DNA of 6,762 nt from Fidelibacterota bacterium (GTDB taxonomy: Bacteria > Fidelibacterota > Fidelibacteria > Fidelibacterales > Fidelibacteraceae), in the NCBI GenBank assembly GCA_030596185.1, contig JAUVKP010000062.1, positions 1-6,762 on the forward strand, read 5' to 3'. This document shows, piece after piece, positions 1-5,987 of the stretch (position 1 is its first letter; the number at the start of each line of letters is the position of its first letter). The position numbers were made by a program, and so were the translations under genes. The notes beneath the pieces are model-generated. The model saw only the letters and a program-made list of their open reading frames with translations. It was not told the origin of the DNA and did no database searches.

Positions 1-155
1 TTGTATTCCCATCCGTTAAAGATGGCGGTCTCTTTATCTTCCGCATCCTGTAATACAATGGTATCCACCATGAGTTCCAAGAATTCTTCTCCACTTTCAT
101 TTTGTAATTCGTCAAAAGGAGATAAAATGGCTTGTTTGAAATTTATGAACTTCAT
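1..155 (-). CDS. Unidentified protein, N-terminal 51 residues (cut by window edge)
   Basis: This is the start of a minus-strand gene whose remainder lies left of the window. The ATG at 155-153 overlaps the TGA stop of the radical SAM gene in an ATGA junction. A strong GGAGG (165-161) lies 5 nt upstream, so the start is well supported. The visible 51 residues begin MKFINFKQAILSPFDELQN and continue with an acidic stretch (GEEFLELMVDTIVLQDAEDKE), then an ending around NGWEY. There is no signal peptide, membrane segment or cysteine motif in this part. I do not recognise the family. It does not look like the start of the AMMECR1 or MEMO partner proteins that name the neighbouring enzyme's family, but 51 residues are too few to exclude much. 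The tight overlap implies co-translation with the radical SAM enzyme. Confidence 0.7.
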   Translation of the reverse strand, partial: MKFINFKQAILSPFDELQNESGEEFLELMVDTIVLQDAEDKETAIFNGWEY

Positions 156-1150
156 GAGACCCTCCAAATTATTGGTAATTCATGAGTATGAGACGCAATA
201 CCCTTAACAGAGTAGAGGTCTCTTTTTAAAATAATTTCGCCACATTCCGGGCAATATGTATTGTTATCAAAGCCCGGATAATTTCCAACATAAACATATT
301 TTAAACCGCATTTGTGGGCAATCTCTTTACAACGCTGCAATACGGCTCGGGATGTTCTGGGATAATCTTTCATTTTATGATCGGGATGAAAGGCATTAAT
401 ATGCAGTACAGTATCATTTCCACAATGTTTGCTGATCCATTGACATTCTTTTTTTATCATATCAGGATCATCGCTCACACCGGGAATGATAAGAGTTGTA
501 AGTTCAGTATGTATCCCTTCCTGAATACACCATTTGATCGTATCAAGAACAGGATTTAATTGGGCTCCCGTATATTTAATATAAATATCTTCCGAGAAAG
601 CTTTAAGGTCAATATTTACTGCTTTAATTCCAGCAAACACTTCTTCACGAGCTTCAGGTGTAATATAGCCGTTTGTAATAAAAACACAGGGAATATTTGC
701 TTTATTCGCAAGATCGCGAATATCCATGGCATACTCGGCGAACACAATGGGTTCGTTATAAGTAAATGCGATAGATTGACAGGATGCCTCCAGTGCTTCC
801 GAAACGATCTCTTCGGGAGAGACATATACACTGGCATGTCCATGTTGGGTTGAAAGATGCCAATTCTGACAAAAATCACACTTTAGATTACAGCCTTGAG
901 TGCCCAGACTGAAAGATTTGCTGCCCGGGAGAAAATGATAAAGCGGTTTTTTTTCAATTGGATCAACACGTAAAGCTGAAGGTAAAGCGTAGATCGTTGA
1001 AACCAATTCTCCATCAATGACCGTACGTACTAAACATTTCCCGCTTTGGCCCTCTGATAAAGTACAAAGATGCGGACAAAGCCAGCATTGAATGCTGTCG
1101 CCCTTAGGGCTCCAGAACTTAGCCGGGTGATGTTTAGTTAAATTAGGCAT
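152..1150 (-). CDS. amrS: AmmeMemoRadiSam system radical SAM enzyme
   Basis: This is a 332-residue radical SAM protein related to pyruvate formate-lyase activating enzymes. The CxxxCxxC motif that ligates the 4Fe-4S cluster is at C87, C91 and C94 (sequence GCNLKCDFCQNW). It is preceded by the N-terminal cysteine set C22, C25, C29 and C39 (CWLCPHLC, then GKC), typical of the AmmeMemoRadiSam branch. Near the C-terminus a CPEC pair (C300, C303) may bind metal. The middle carries the expected TYNEP (130-134) and ITNGY (158-162) stretches. The family is named for co-occurrence with AMMECR1 and MEMO domain proteins; its substrate is, to my knowledge, not settled. Neither partner is in this window. 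The chosen start overlaps the upstream membrane-protein gene by 8 nt and has no convincing Shine-Dalgarno sequence, suggesting translational coupling. The downstream gene overlaps its stop by 4 nt. Annotation as a plain PFL-activating enzyme is less likely because of the extra cysteine motifs and the absence of a pfl gene nearby. Confidence 0.88.
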   Translation of the reverse strand: MPNLTKHHPAKFWSPKGDSIQCWLCPHLCTLSEGQSGKCLVRTVIDGELVSTIYALPSALRVDPIEKKPLYHFLPGSKSFSLGTQGCNLKCDFCQNWHLSTQHGHASVYVSPEEIVSEALEASCQSIAFTYNEPIVFAEYAMDIRDLANKANIPCVFITNGYITPEAREEVFAGIKAVNIDLKAFSEDIYIKYTGAQLNPVLDTIKWCIQEGIHTELTTLIIPGVSDDPDMIKKECQWISKHCGNDTVLHINAFHPDHKMKDYPRTSRAVLQRCKEIAHKCGLKYVYVGNYPGFDNNTYCPECGEIILKRDLYSVKGIASHTHELPIIWRVS

Positions 1151-1499
1151 TTCGTTTAAAAAAGATCATTTCTGCAAGCCAAGAGATCAGTGATAAAAAG
1201 ATCGCTGCCCAAAATGCTGTTGAAAAACCGGCGATCGTGAATCCTGAGATAAGAACTGAAGTCAACCAAACCATGAATCCGTTAATAAATAAATAAAATA
1301 TCCCAAATGTTATTATTGTTAACGGAATGGTAATGATCGTCAATAATGGCTTTACAAAAGCATTCAATAAACCAAAAAGCACTGAGATGGCAATAAGTGT
1401 AAATATACCATCAATGTAAACACCTTTGAACATTTTGCCTACAATAATAAAGGCAATTAGATTAATAATAATTTTAGTAAAGAAAGATATGTGTTTCAT
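1143..1499 (-). CDS. Phage_holin_4_2 / YvlD-like four-helix membrane protein
   Basis: This 118-residue protein is almost wholly hydrophobic. Membrane segments are visible at about 6-23, 31-48, 53-82 (long enough to be one or two helices) and 90-113, followed by a basic end (FKRNA). The signature stretches GLLNAFVKPLL (43-53) and FGIFYLFINGFMVWL (65-79) match the superfamily IV holin-like family (PF04020), which includes Bacillus YvlD. Despite the name, most chromosomal members are not phage lysis proteins and their function is unclear; YvlD-type proteins have been linked to envelope stress in Bacillus. The start is supported by AAGGA (1510-1506) with 6-nt spacing. It is the first gene after a good promoter and overlaps the radical SAM gene by 8 nt, so the two are likely co-expressed. 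There are no phage genes around it. Confidence 0.82.
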   Translation of the reverse strand: MKHISFFTKIIINLIAFIIVGKMFKGVYIDGIFTLIAISVLFGLLNAFVKPLLTIITIPLTIITFGIFYLFINGFMVWLTSVLISGFTIAGFSTAFWAAIFLSLISWLAEMIFFKRNA

Positions 1500-1553
1500 A
1501 ATAAATCCTTCATAAAAAACGACAAGTTACTTAATAAATTTATACTTAAATTA

Positions 1554-1582
1554 AAAATACGATACTGCGTTCAATATGTCAA
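1554..1582 (-). promoter_or_regulatory. Sigma70-type promoter for the holin-like/amrS operon
   Basis: On the minus strand there is a perfect TTGACA -35 box (1582-1577), a 17-nt spacer and a TATTTT -10 box (1559-1554, four of six consensus bases). Transcription would start near 1547 and give a leader of about 48 nt before the ATG at 1499. The promoter lies just downstream of the aldolase terminator, so the second operon can be expressed independently of pfp-fba. The placement between a terminator and a start codon strengthens the call; the -10 box is only moderate. Confidence 0.6.
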
Positions 1583-1600
1583 GTTAATATATGGTGAGAA

Positions 1601-1627
1601 AAGGCCGGACAAGAGATGTCCGGCCTT
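1601..1627 (-). terminator. Rho-independent terminator after the aldolase gene
   Basis: There is a perfect 10-bp inverted repeat (AAGGCCGGAC / GTCCGGCCTT) with a 7-nt loop at 1611-1617. Read on the minus strand it begins 11 nt after the aldolase stop codon. It ends in GGCCTTTTCTC, so the GC-rich stem runs directly into a short T-tract. This closes the pfp-fba transcription unit. In the plus direction the stem runs into TTGAATATC with no T-run, so it should act on the minus strand only. Confidence 0.85.
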
Positions 1628-1638
1628 GAATATCACTT

Positions 1639-2724
1639 TTAATATAAATATTCAAATTGGTCGTAGCTGTTCAAGTCTTTAAATGCCTGAATAAGGCGCT
1701 TAGTAAAACCTTTTTCACATGCTATGACCCATGCGCGTGGATCGTATTTTTTCTTATTAGGCTTATCGTCACCTTCGGGGTTACCGATCTGTCCTTGAAG
1801 ATAAGCATTATACTCATCCATGTAATCTTTGGCGGGTTTTGTATATGCCCACTGAGTATCTGTATCAATGTTCATTTTGATCACGCCGTAAGAAATTGCT
1901 TCTTCAATTTCTTTCGGAGCAGAACCTGATCCACCATGAAAAACAAAATTGATCGGTTTTTCACCCAATCCGTGTTTTTCGGAAATATATTTCTGGGAGT
2001 TATCAAGGATCTTAGGTGTAAGAACGACATTACCGGGTTTGTAAACGCCATGGACATTGCCGAAAGCTGCTGCAATAGTAAACATAGGAGAGATCGCATT
2101 CAGCGCTTCATATGCCATATTTACATCAGCAGGTTGGCTGTAAAGATCTGAGTTGTCAACACTGCTGTTGTCAACACCATCTTCTTCACCGCCGGTTACA
2201 CCGAGTTCGATCTCGAGTAACATATCAATTTTTGACATGCGTTCCAGATATTTTTTACTGGTTTCAATATTCTCTTCCATGGGTTCGGCTGAAAGGTCGA
2301 TCATGTGAGAAGAAAATAACGGTTCGCCATGTTCTTTGTAATAAGCTTCACCTGCATCAAGAAGTCCGTCGATCCAGGGAAGAAGTTTCTTAGCGCAATG
2401 GTCGGTATGAAGAATGACCGGAACACCGTAATGTTTAGCCATTTCGCGAATGTGTAAAGCACCGGCTACAGAACCTGCAATAGCAGCTTTTTGATCTGTA
2501 TTATCCAATAATTTTCCTGCGTTAAAAACAGCACCACCATTTGAGAATTGGATCATGATCGCTGATTTAGCATCTTTAGCGGCTTGAAGTGCTGCGTTAG
2601 CTGTACTTGAACTGATAATGTTGACTGCCGGGAAAGCAAATTTGTTTTCCTTGGCGTATTCAAAAACGTCCAAAAGTATCTTCCCGGTCACAACGCCGGC
2701 TTTTAAATTAGGTTTCTTTGACAT
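1639..2724 (-). CDS. fba: Class II (class IIA) fructose-bisphosphate aldolase
   Basis: This cytoplasmic zinc aldolase cleaves fructose-1,6-bisphosphate to glyceraldehyde-3-phosphate and dihydroxyacetone phosphate, or runs in reverse for gluconeogenesis. At 361 residues it is close to the 359 of E. coli FbaA and aligns along its full length. The motif HTDHCAKKLLPWIDGLLDAG (106-125) supplies catalytic D108 and zinc ligand H109. EIELG (171-175) contains E173, and GGEEDGVDNS (178-187) has catalytic E181. FGNVHGVYKPGNVV (221-234) supplies H225, FVFHGGSGS (260-268) supplies H263, and the phosphate-binding NIDTDTQWA begins at N285. The start has AAAGGAG (2738-2732) 7 nt upstream. That ribosome site overlaps the stop codon of the phosphofructokinase gene, leaving 12 nt between the genes, so the pair is an operon. 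A terminator follows. The C-terminal tail (YDQFEYLY) is slightly different from that of E. coli. Nothing looks broken. Confidence 0.97.
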   Translation of the reverse strand: MSKKPNLKAGVVTGKILLDVFEYAKENKFAFPAVNIISSSTANAALQAAKDAKSAIMIQFSNGGAVFNAGKLLDNTDQKAAIAGSVAGALHIREMAKHYGVPVILHTDHCAKKLLPWIDGLLDAGEAYYKEHGEPLFSSHMIDLSAEPMEENIETSKKYLERMSKIDMLLEIELGVTGGEEDGVDNSSVDNSDLYSQPADVNMAYEALNAISPMFTIAAAFGNVHGVYKPGNVVLTPKILDNSQKYISEKHGLGEKPINFVFHGGSGSAPKEIEEAISYGVIKMNIDTDTQWAYTKPAKDYMDEYNAYLQGQIGNPEGDDKPNKKKYDPRAWVIACEKGFTKRLIQAFKDLNSYDQFEYLY

Positions 2725-2736
2725 ATAAATACTCCT

Positions 2737-4389
2737 TTATTGGTGTTCTAATTCCAATGTAATGGTTTTTATTTCGCTTATCTCAGTCGGTCCGTAATAT
2801 TGGATCGGACCAGAATAAATATATGATGTTTCAATTGCCCATTTGTCTCGATTGTTTGCAAAAGTCTTGAAAGGCAGATCATCCAATTCAACAAGAGCTT
2901 TCTTGATAACGGGTTTATCTTTTCCATGACGGCGTTCCATATTCATCATTTGCGTCATGGGAATACCACCGGGTATCCAGTTCTCGGCAGCATCTTTTAG
3001 ATTGCGTACAGATGACATATATCCTGTGCATTTGTTTTCCGAAAGAAGTGAAGCGGTATAACCAAGGGCATAGGTATAATCTGCATCAAAGTTTGAAGGG
3101 AAAGAACAACGACCTTCATAACCAAAGAAATGTGTATGAGTTTTAAAGTTGCCATTATATTTTCCCTCGGCTCTCAGGATCTCGAGTCGTTCTTCGATCA
3201 TATAGACCAAGAGTTTATCAGTCTCAATCAGGGATACTTGTACATTCCCGTGAGGGTCGCGTTCCATAATTAGCTGCTTCGCTATCTGTCTGGGTAATGA
3301 TCTATAAAGTGTTGCCGTATCATTCTGTAGTTTATCTAGAATATAGTTTCTTTTGGTATCTGTATCTTTGATCTCATTGATCTCTGTTTTATTGGCTGCC
3401 ATCAGGTCATTTAATTCGGAGATCAAGCTTTTCATTTCAGGAATAAATTCGATCAAACCTTCGGGAACGATCAGGGTGCCGAAATTTTCTTTGTTGTTGG
3501 AACGCTTAACGACTACTTGGGTCAATTCTTCAACAATCTCATGTAAGGTTTGCTTTTTAGCTTCAACCTCTTCAGAAATAATAGCTAAGTTAGGTTGTGA
3601 ACGCAGAGCACATTCTAATGTGATATGCGAGGCTGAACGTCCCATCAATTTAATGACATGCCAGTATTTTTTTGCTGAATTTGCATCGCGTTGAATATTT
3701 CCGATCAACTCATTGTAAACTTTTGTAGCAGTATCAAAGCCAAAAGAAGCTTCGATCATTTCATTTTTCAAGTCACCATCAATAGTCTTGGGAACACCGA
3801 TCACAGAAATACCTGTTTCATGCTGAGCAAAGTATTCGGCCAGTACGGCTGCATTGGTGTTGGAATCATCTCCGCCAATAATGACAAGAGCTTCAATTCC
3901 CAATGCTTTACAGTTTTTAGCTGTTATTTCATACTGTTCTGCAGTTTCTAGTTTTGTACGACCGGAAGCGATCATGTCAAAACCACCTGTGTTGCGATAT
4001 TCGGCAATATAATTCGCATCTAATTCACGGTATTCATTATCTGTCAGACCGGTAGGGCCGCCCAGGAATCCATAAAGTTTAGAATTGGGGTGACAGGCTT
4101 TTAAGCCATCGTAAAGACCGGCGATCACATTGTGTCCGCCGGGTGCTTGTCCACCGGATAGAATAACACCTATATTAAGGGGTTTGAACTCAGCATTCTC
4201 ATTTGCTTCAAAACCGATTGTCGGCATACCGAAAGTTTTTGGGAACAATGCTTTGATTTTATCTTGGTCAGCAACGGAAGAACCGGTTTTACCATTAATG
4301 ATCTTAACCTTTGGACCATTAAGAAAAACGGACGGTAGCTTTGGTTGATATCCTGTTCTTGCTTTATGTAATTGCGAAAATTCTTTCAT
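2737..4389 (-). CDS. pfp: Diphosphate--fructose-6-phosphate 1-phosphotransferase (PPi-PFK, long type)
   Basis: This cytoplasmic enzyme phosphorylates fructose-6-phosphate with pyrophosphate, reversibly, in place of ATP-dependent phosphofructokinase. Its 550 residues match the long PFP group (plant beta-subunit and Borrelia types) rather than the roughly 320-residue bacterial ATP enzyme. Visible motifs are GVILSGGQAPGGHN (74-87), the PPi-type GGDDSNTNA (172-180), VPKTIDGDLK (199-208) with the catalytic aspartates, and MGRSASHITLE (249-259) for sugar phosphate. FFGYEGRCSFPSNFDADY (421-438) contains the YEGR substrate-binding element. In PFK-family comparisons the Asp after GG in GGDDS and the Lys in PKTIDGD mark pyrophosphate use, because they block the ATP site. 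The start at 4389 has GAGAGGA (4403-4397) 7 nt upstream. It is first in an operon with the aldolase, the next step of glycolysis. All key motifs are intact. Confidence 0.96.
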   Translation of the reverse strand: MKEFSQLHKARTGYQPKLPSVFLNGPKVKIINGKTGSSVADQDKIKALFPKTFGMPTIGFEANENAEFKPLNIGVILSGGQAPGGHNVIAGLYDGLKACHPNSKLYGFLGGPTGLTDNEYRELDANYIAEYRNTGGFDMIASGRTKLETAEQYEITAKNCKALGIEALVIIGGDDSNTNAAVLAEYFAQHETGISVIGVPKTIDGDLKNEMIEASFGFDTATKVYNELIGNIQRDANSAKKYWHVIKLMGRSASHITLECALRSQPNLAIISEEVEAKKQTLHEIVEELTQVVVKRSNNKENFGTLIVPEGLIEFIPEMKSLISELNDLMAANKTEINEIKDTDTKRNYILDKLQNDTATLYRSLPRQIAKQLIMERDPHGNVQVSLIETDKLLVYMIEERLEILRAEGKYNGNFKTHTHFFGYEGRCSFPSNFDADYTYALGYTASLLSENKCTGYMSSVRNLKDAAENWIPGGIPMTQMMNMERRHGKDKPVIKKALVELDDLPFKTFANNRDKWAIETSYIYSGPIQYYGPTEISEIKTITLELEHQ

Positions 4390-4442
4390 GGATAATTCCT
4401 CTCTTTAAGTGCGGTTTAATATAATAAAAAAATGCTCTGAGT

Positions 4443-4470
4443 GTTATAATATTGTAAGAAAAAAGGTCGA
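4443..4470 (-). promoter_or_regulatory. Candidate promoter for pfp-fba
   Basis: On the minus strand a TCGACC -35-like box (4470-4465, four of six) and a TATAAC -10 box (4448-4443, five of six) are separated by 16 nt. They would give a leader of roughly 45-50 nt before the pfp ATG. The -35 side abuts a block of tandem heptamers at 4475-4502. The region is very AT-rich, so chance matches are easy and a second -10-like TATTAT lies a little nearer the gene. The call is tentative. Confidence 0.33.
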
Positions 4471-4474
4471 AAAA

Positions 4475-4502
4475 GTTGAGAGTTGAGAGTTGAGGGTTGA
4501 AA
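4475..4502. repeat. Four tandem 7-bp repeats (GTTGAGA type)
   Basis: The copies read GTTGAGA, GTTGAGA, GTTGAGG and GTTGAAA, without spacers. The first two are identical and each later copy differs at one position from the first. A non-coding heptamer array next to a promoter-like sequence could be a slippage-prone microsatellite or one end of an interspersed repeat element. I cannot tell which from one copy of the locus. Confidence 0.85.
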
Positions 4503-4514
4503 GGAAATATTTTG

Positions 4515-4537
4515 CCGGGGAACATGATCAGTCCCGG
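4515..4537. repeat. Small GC hairpin in the intergenic region
   Basis: CCGGG (4515-4519) pairs with CCCGG (4533-4537), extended inward by one G-T wobble, with an 11-nt loop that contains TGATCA. It is the only GC-rich spot in an AT-rich gap. No T-run follows on either strand, so it is not a standard terminator. With a 5-bp core it may be part of the repeat element rather than a site in itself. Confidence 0.4.
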
Positions 4538-4579
4538 GGCATACTTCGGTATAGTAAGCCTTCGTAGGATAAATTTTAG

Positions 4580-4610
4580 AATTTCGAAGTGAATATTAAC
4601 TTCGTAAATT
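4580..4610. repeat. Imperfect 11-bp inverted repeat (hairpin)
   Basis: AATTTCGAAGT (4580-4590) and ACTTCGTAAATT (4599-4610) are reverse complements apart from one bulged base, enclosing the 8-nt loop GAATATTA. The spacing suits a hairpin in RNA or a dimeric protein-binding site. There is no downstream T-tract on either strand. The element sits midway between two divergent genes, about 160 nt before the propeller start. Confidence 0.6.
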
Positions 4611-4681
4611 AAAAATCAACATTCCTTGTTTATTATTCAGTTCTCGCCTTCCCAACTTTTCACCTCTTCTAGACCCCATAC

Positions 4682-4697
4682 CTCAAACCTAACTCTC
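4682..4697. repeat. Degenerate inverted copy of the heptamer array
   Basis: CTCAAACCTAACTCTC resembles the reverse complement of the array at 4475-4502 (which reads CTCAACTCTCAACTCTC) with a one-base gap and about two substitutions. It lies about 180 bp away in the opposite orientation. With the array it would define terminal inverted repeats of an element of about 220 bp. The match is short and of low complexity, so chance is possible. Confidence 0.4.
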
Positions 4698-4772
4698 TTT
4701 TTTTGCGAAATTCTTTTAATATCAAGAAAAATAATCTATTTTACGACGATTGTAAATTTTATGAGGAAATGA

Positions 4773-5987
4773 ATGATAAAAAACAAGATATGTCTTCTAC
4801 TGTTTGTGTTTATTATTCCCTTGTGTGCAGGGGAATTGATGTATAATGATATGTTTGCTATGGATCAGATCAAGGATTCTCTTATCGCTGATGATTGGGC
4901 GTTTAGAACTGAATTCCCTTACTTTAAGAAAACAGCAAATACCGGGAGTTCACCCAAGAGCTGTACTTTCTCACCGGATGGGAAGTATGTATATGTTACC
5001 TTGCTTGGCCAGCGCCGTGTTGCTGTTCAAATTTATACTGTAGATCCTTTCGAAAAGATAAAGACCATTTATCCCGGTTGTGATGATCCTGCCAATGATT
5101 ATGGATATGCCGAAGGTGTTTTTAGAGAACGCGATGGTAATTTTTGGTTTACCCGCATGACGACCGCTGACTATTTTATTTATGATCCCAAAACAGACTC
5201 CCTGCAAGCCGGTAGATATACGGGTGGTGACTGGACAAAGGCGCTTGAATTTAGTCCAAACCAGGAACAGGTTGCCATGTCTCATTGGATATCTAAACGT
5301 ATTTCTATTTTTGATGTTGACAAACATCGGATCATTCGAAATTTGAGAACTTCACAAATCCCGCGCGGCCTGGCGTGGATAGGAAATGACACATTGGCTG
5401 TTACCCTGTATGGCGGTGCTAATAGTACCGATTGCGGAATTGAAGTTTTCGATGTTCGTACAGGCAAGAAAGTAGAAACAATGCTGGAACATCGCTCAGC
5501 AATGCGTGATATTCGTTTTGACCCTAAAAAGAAAATGCTCTATTACGACGATATGCGCTTTGCATTAGTTTATAAATACGATTGGATCAAGCGGGAGACA
5601 GTTGCAACAGAGGAAGTTGACAGTCATCCCAATACCATTCGTTTGACTCCTGATGGAAAGTACCTTTTTGTCAGCTGCCGTGGTCCAAACAATCCCAATG
5701 GCTATACTTTACCGAGTCCAAGGAATGGAGATATAGTAGTTATTGATACGGAATCGATGACAACTTTAACTTCATGGGCACAAGGGAATCAGCCGACCGG
5801 ATTGGATATCTCACCGGATGGATGTTTTCTAGCAACAACGGATTTTATGGATAAGCATGTTAATCTATATGTGATCTCTGATCCGAGAGCAGTAGATAAA
5901 GAAGATGAAGACAGTTTCACAATGTTACTAAATAAATTGGGTGATATATATGAAATGGGCACTCGTTCTTTCTGGTGGTGGTGGTAA
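4773..5987 (+). CDS. Secreted YVTN-type beta-propeller protein
   Basis: This 404-residue protein begins with a signal peptide: K3 and K5, a hydrophobic core at about 7-18, and a likely cleavage near LCAGE (17-21). The cysteine does not sit in a good lipobox, since Leu precedes it. The rest is built of propeller-like repeats marked by FSPDGKYVYVT (66-76), LEFSPNQEQVAMS (158-170), IPRGLAWIGNDTLAV (196-210), LTPDGKYLFVSCRG (291-304), IVVIDTESM (321-329) and PTGLDISPDGCFLATTDF (341-358). Such proteins are usually extracytoplasmic binding scaffolds or lyase-like enzymes; the ligand here is unknown. The propeller ends near residue 370, followed by an acidic tail and the odd terminus RSFWWWW. The start is backed by GAGGAA (4763-4768). 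The last 38 nt overlap the patatin gene, so the tryptophan run is a by-product of that gene's glycine codons or a shared constraint. WD40 or NHL repeats are the nearest alternatives to YVTN. Confidence 0.85.
   Translation: MIKNKICLLLFVFIIPLCAGELMYNDMFAMDQIKDSLIADDWAFRTEFPYFKKTANTGSSPKSCTFSPDGKYVYVTLLGQRRVAVQIYTVDPFEKIKTIYPGCDDPANDYGYAEGVFRERDGNFWFTRMTTADYFIYDPKTDSLQAGRYTGGDWTKALEFSPNQEQVAMSHWISKRISIFDVDKHRIIRNLRTSQIPRGLAWIGNDTLAVTLYGGANSTDCGIEVFDVRTGKKVETMLEHRSAMRDIRFDPKKKMLYYDDMRFALVYKYDWIKRETVATEEVDSHPNTIRLTPDGKYLFVSCRGPNNPNGYTLPSPRNGDIVVIDTESMTTLTSWAQGNQPTGLDISPDGCFLATTDFMDKHVNLYVISDPRAVDKEDEDSFTMLLNKLGDIYEMGTRSFWWWW
5940..5945 (+). promoter_or_regulatory. Internal ribosome site for the patatin gene
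   Basis: GGTGAT, inside the end of the propeller gene, matches the right-hand part of the full anti-SD complement (AGGAGGTGATC) and lies 4 nt before the ATG at 5950. It is weak and closely spaced. Ribosomes finishing the propeller gene only 38 nt further on probably help by translational coupling. The site supports the 5950 start, which is also demanded by the protein sequence. Confidence 0.4.

Larger units (their letters stand above)
4390..4772. other. Divergent intergenic region, 383 bp, repeat-bearing and non-coding
   Basis: This lies between the divergently transcribed pfp and propeller genes, and I see no supported gene in it. From left to right it holds the pfp ribosome site and candidate promoter, four GTTGAGA-like heptamers on a purine-rich plus strand (4475-4502), and a small GC hairpin (4515-4537). 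Next comes an imperfect AT-rich hairpin (4580-4610), then a pyrimidine-rich plus-strand stretch (about 4641-4702) containing a degenerate reverse-complement copy of the heptamer array. Last are AT-rich leader sequence and the ribosome site of the propeller gene (GAGGAA, 4763-4768). The purine-rich left arm and pyrimidine-rich right arm give it the look of a small non-coding repeat element. Confidence 0.6.

Noticed and set aside
1..207. Plus-strand open frame at the left edge
   Set aside because: The opposite strand carries a gene with a strong GGAGG site and a start overlapping the amrS stop; the plus frame is its shadow and is rich in Ser/Asn/Met without recognisable features.
1143..1499. 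Holin family name suggesting a prophage
   Set aside because: No endolysin, capsid, integrase or other phage gene is nearby, and the family is common on chromosomes outside phages; the gene is in an operon with a radical SAM enzyme.
3353..3694. Open frames on the plus strand opposite pfp, and similar ones opposite amrS and fba (e.g. 314-559, 560-853, 2112-2393)
   Set aside because: They lie antisense to genes with intact catalytic motifs and encode low-complexity, unrecognisable sequence.
4475..4502. Heptamer array as a CRISPR array
   Set aside because: The units are 7 bp and contiguous, with no spacers and no cas genes in the window.
4515..4537. GC hairpin as a transcription terminator
   Set aside because: No T-tract follows on either strand and no gene ends nearby; both flanking genes point away from it.
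4761..4772. Mini-ORF (Met-Arg-Lys-stop) directly before the propeller ATG
   Set aside because: It overlaps the ribosome site of the real gene and has none of its own; it is most likely a chance product of the ATGAGGAAATGA sequence.
4773..4835. Lipoprotein signal in the propeller protein
   Set aside because: The only cysteine near the hydrophobic core (residue 18) is preceded by Pro-Leu, not a small residue at -1, so a type I signal peptide fits better.
5950..5987. Frameshift or assembly error fusing propeller and patatin
   Set aside because: The propeller fold is already complete near residue 370, both frames are intact on either side, and the patatin has a proper N-terminal Met with a family-typical start. 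Two overlapping genes explain it better, although raw reads would settle it.
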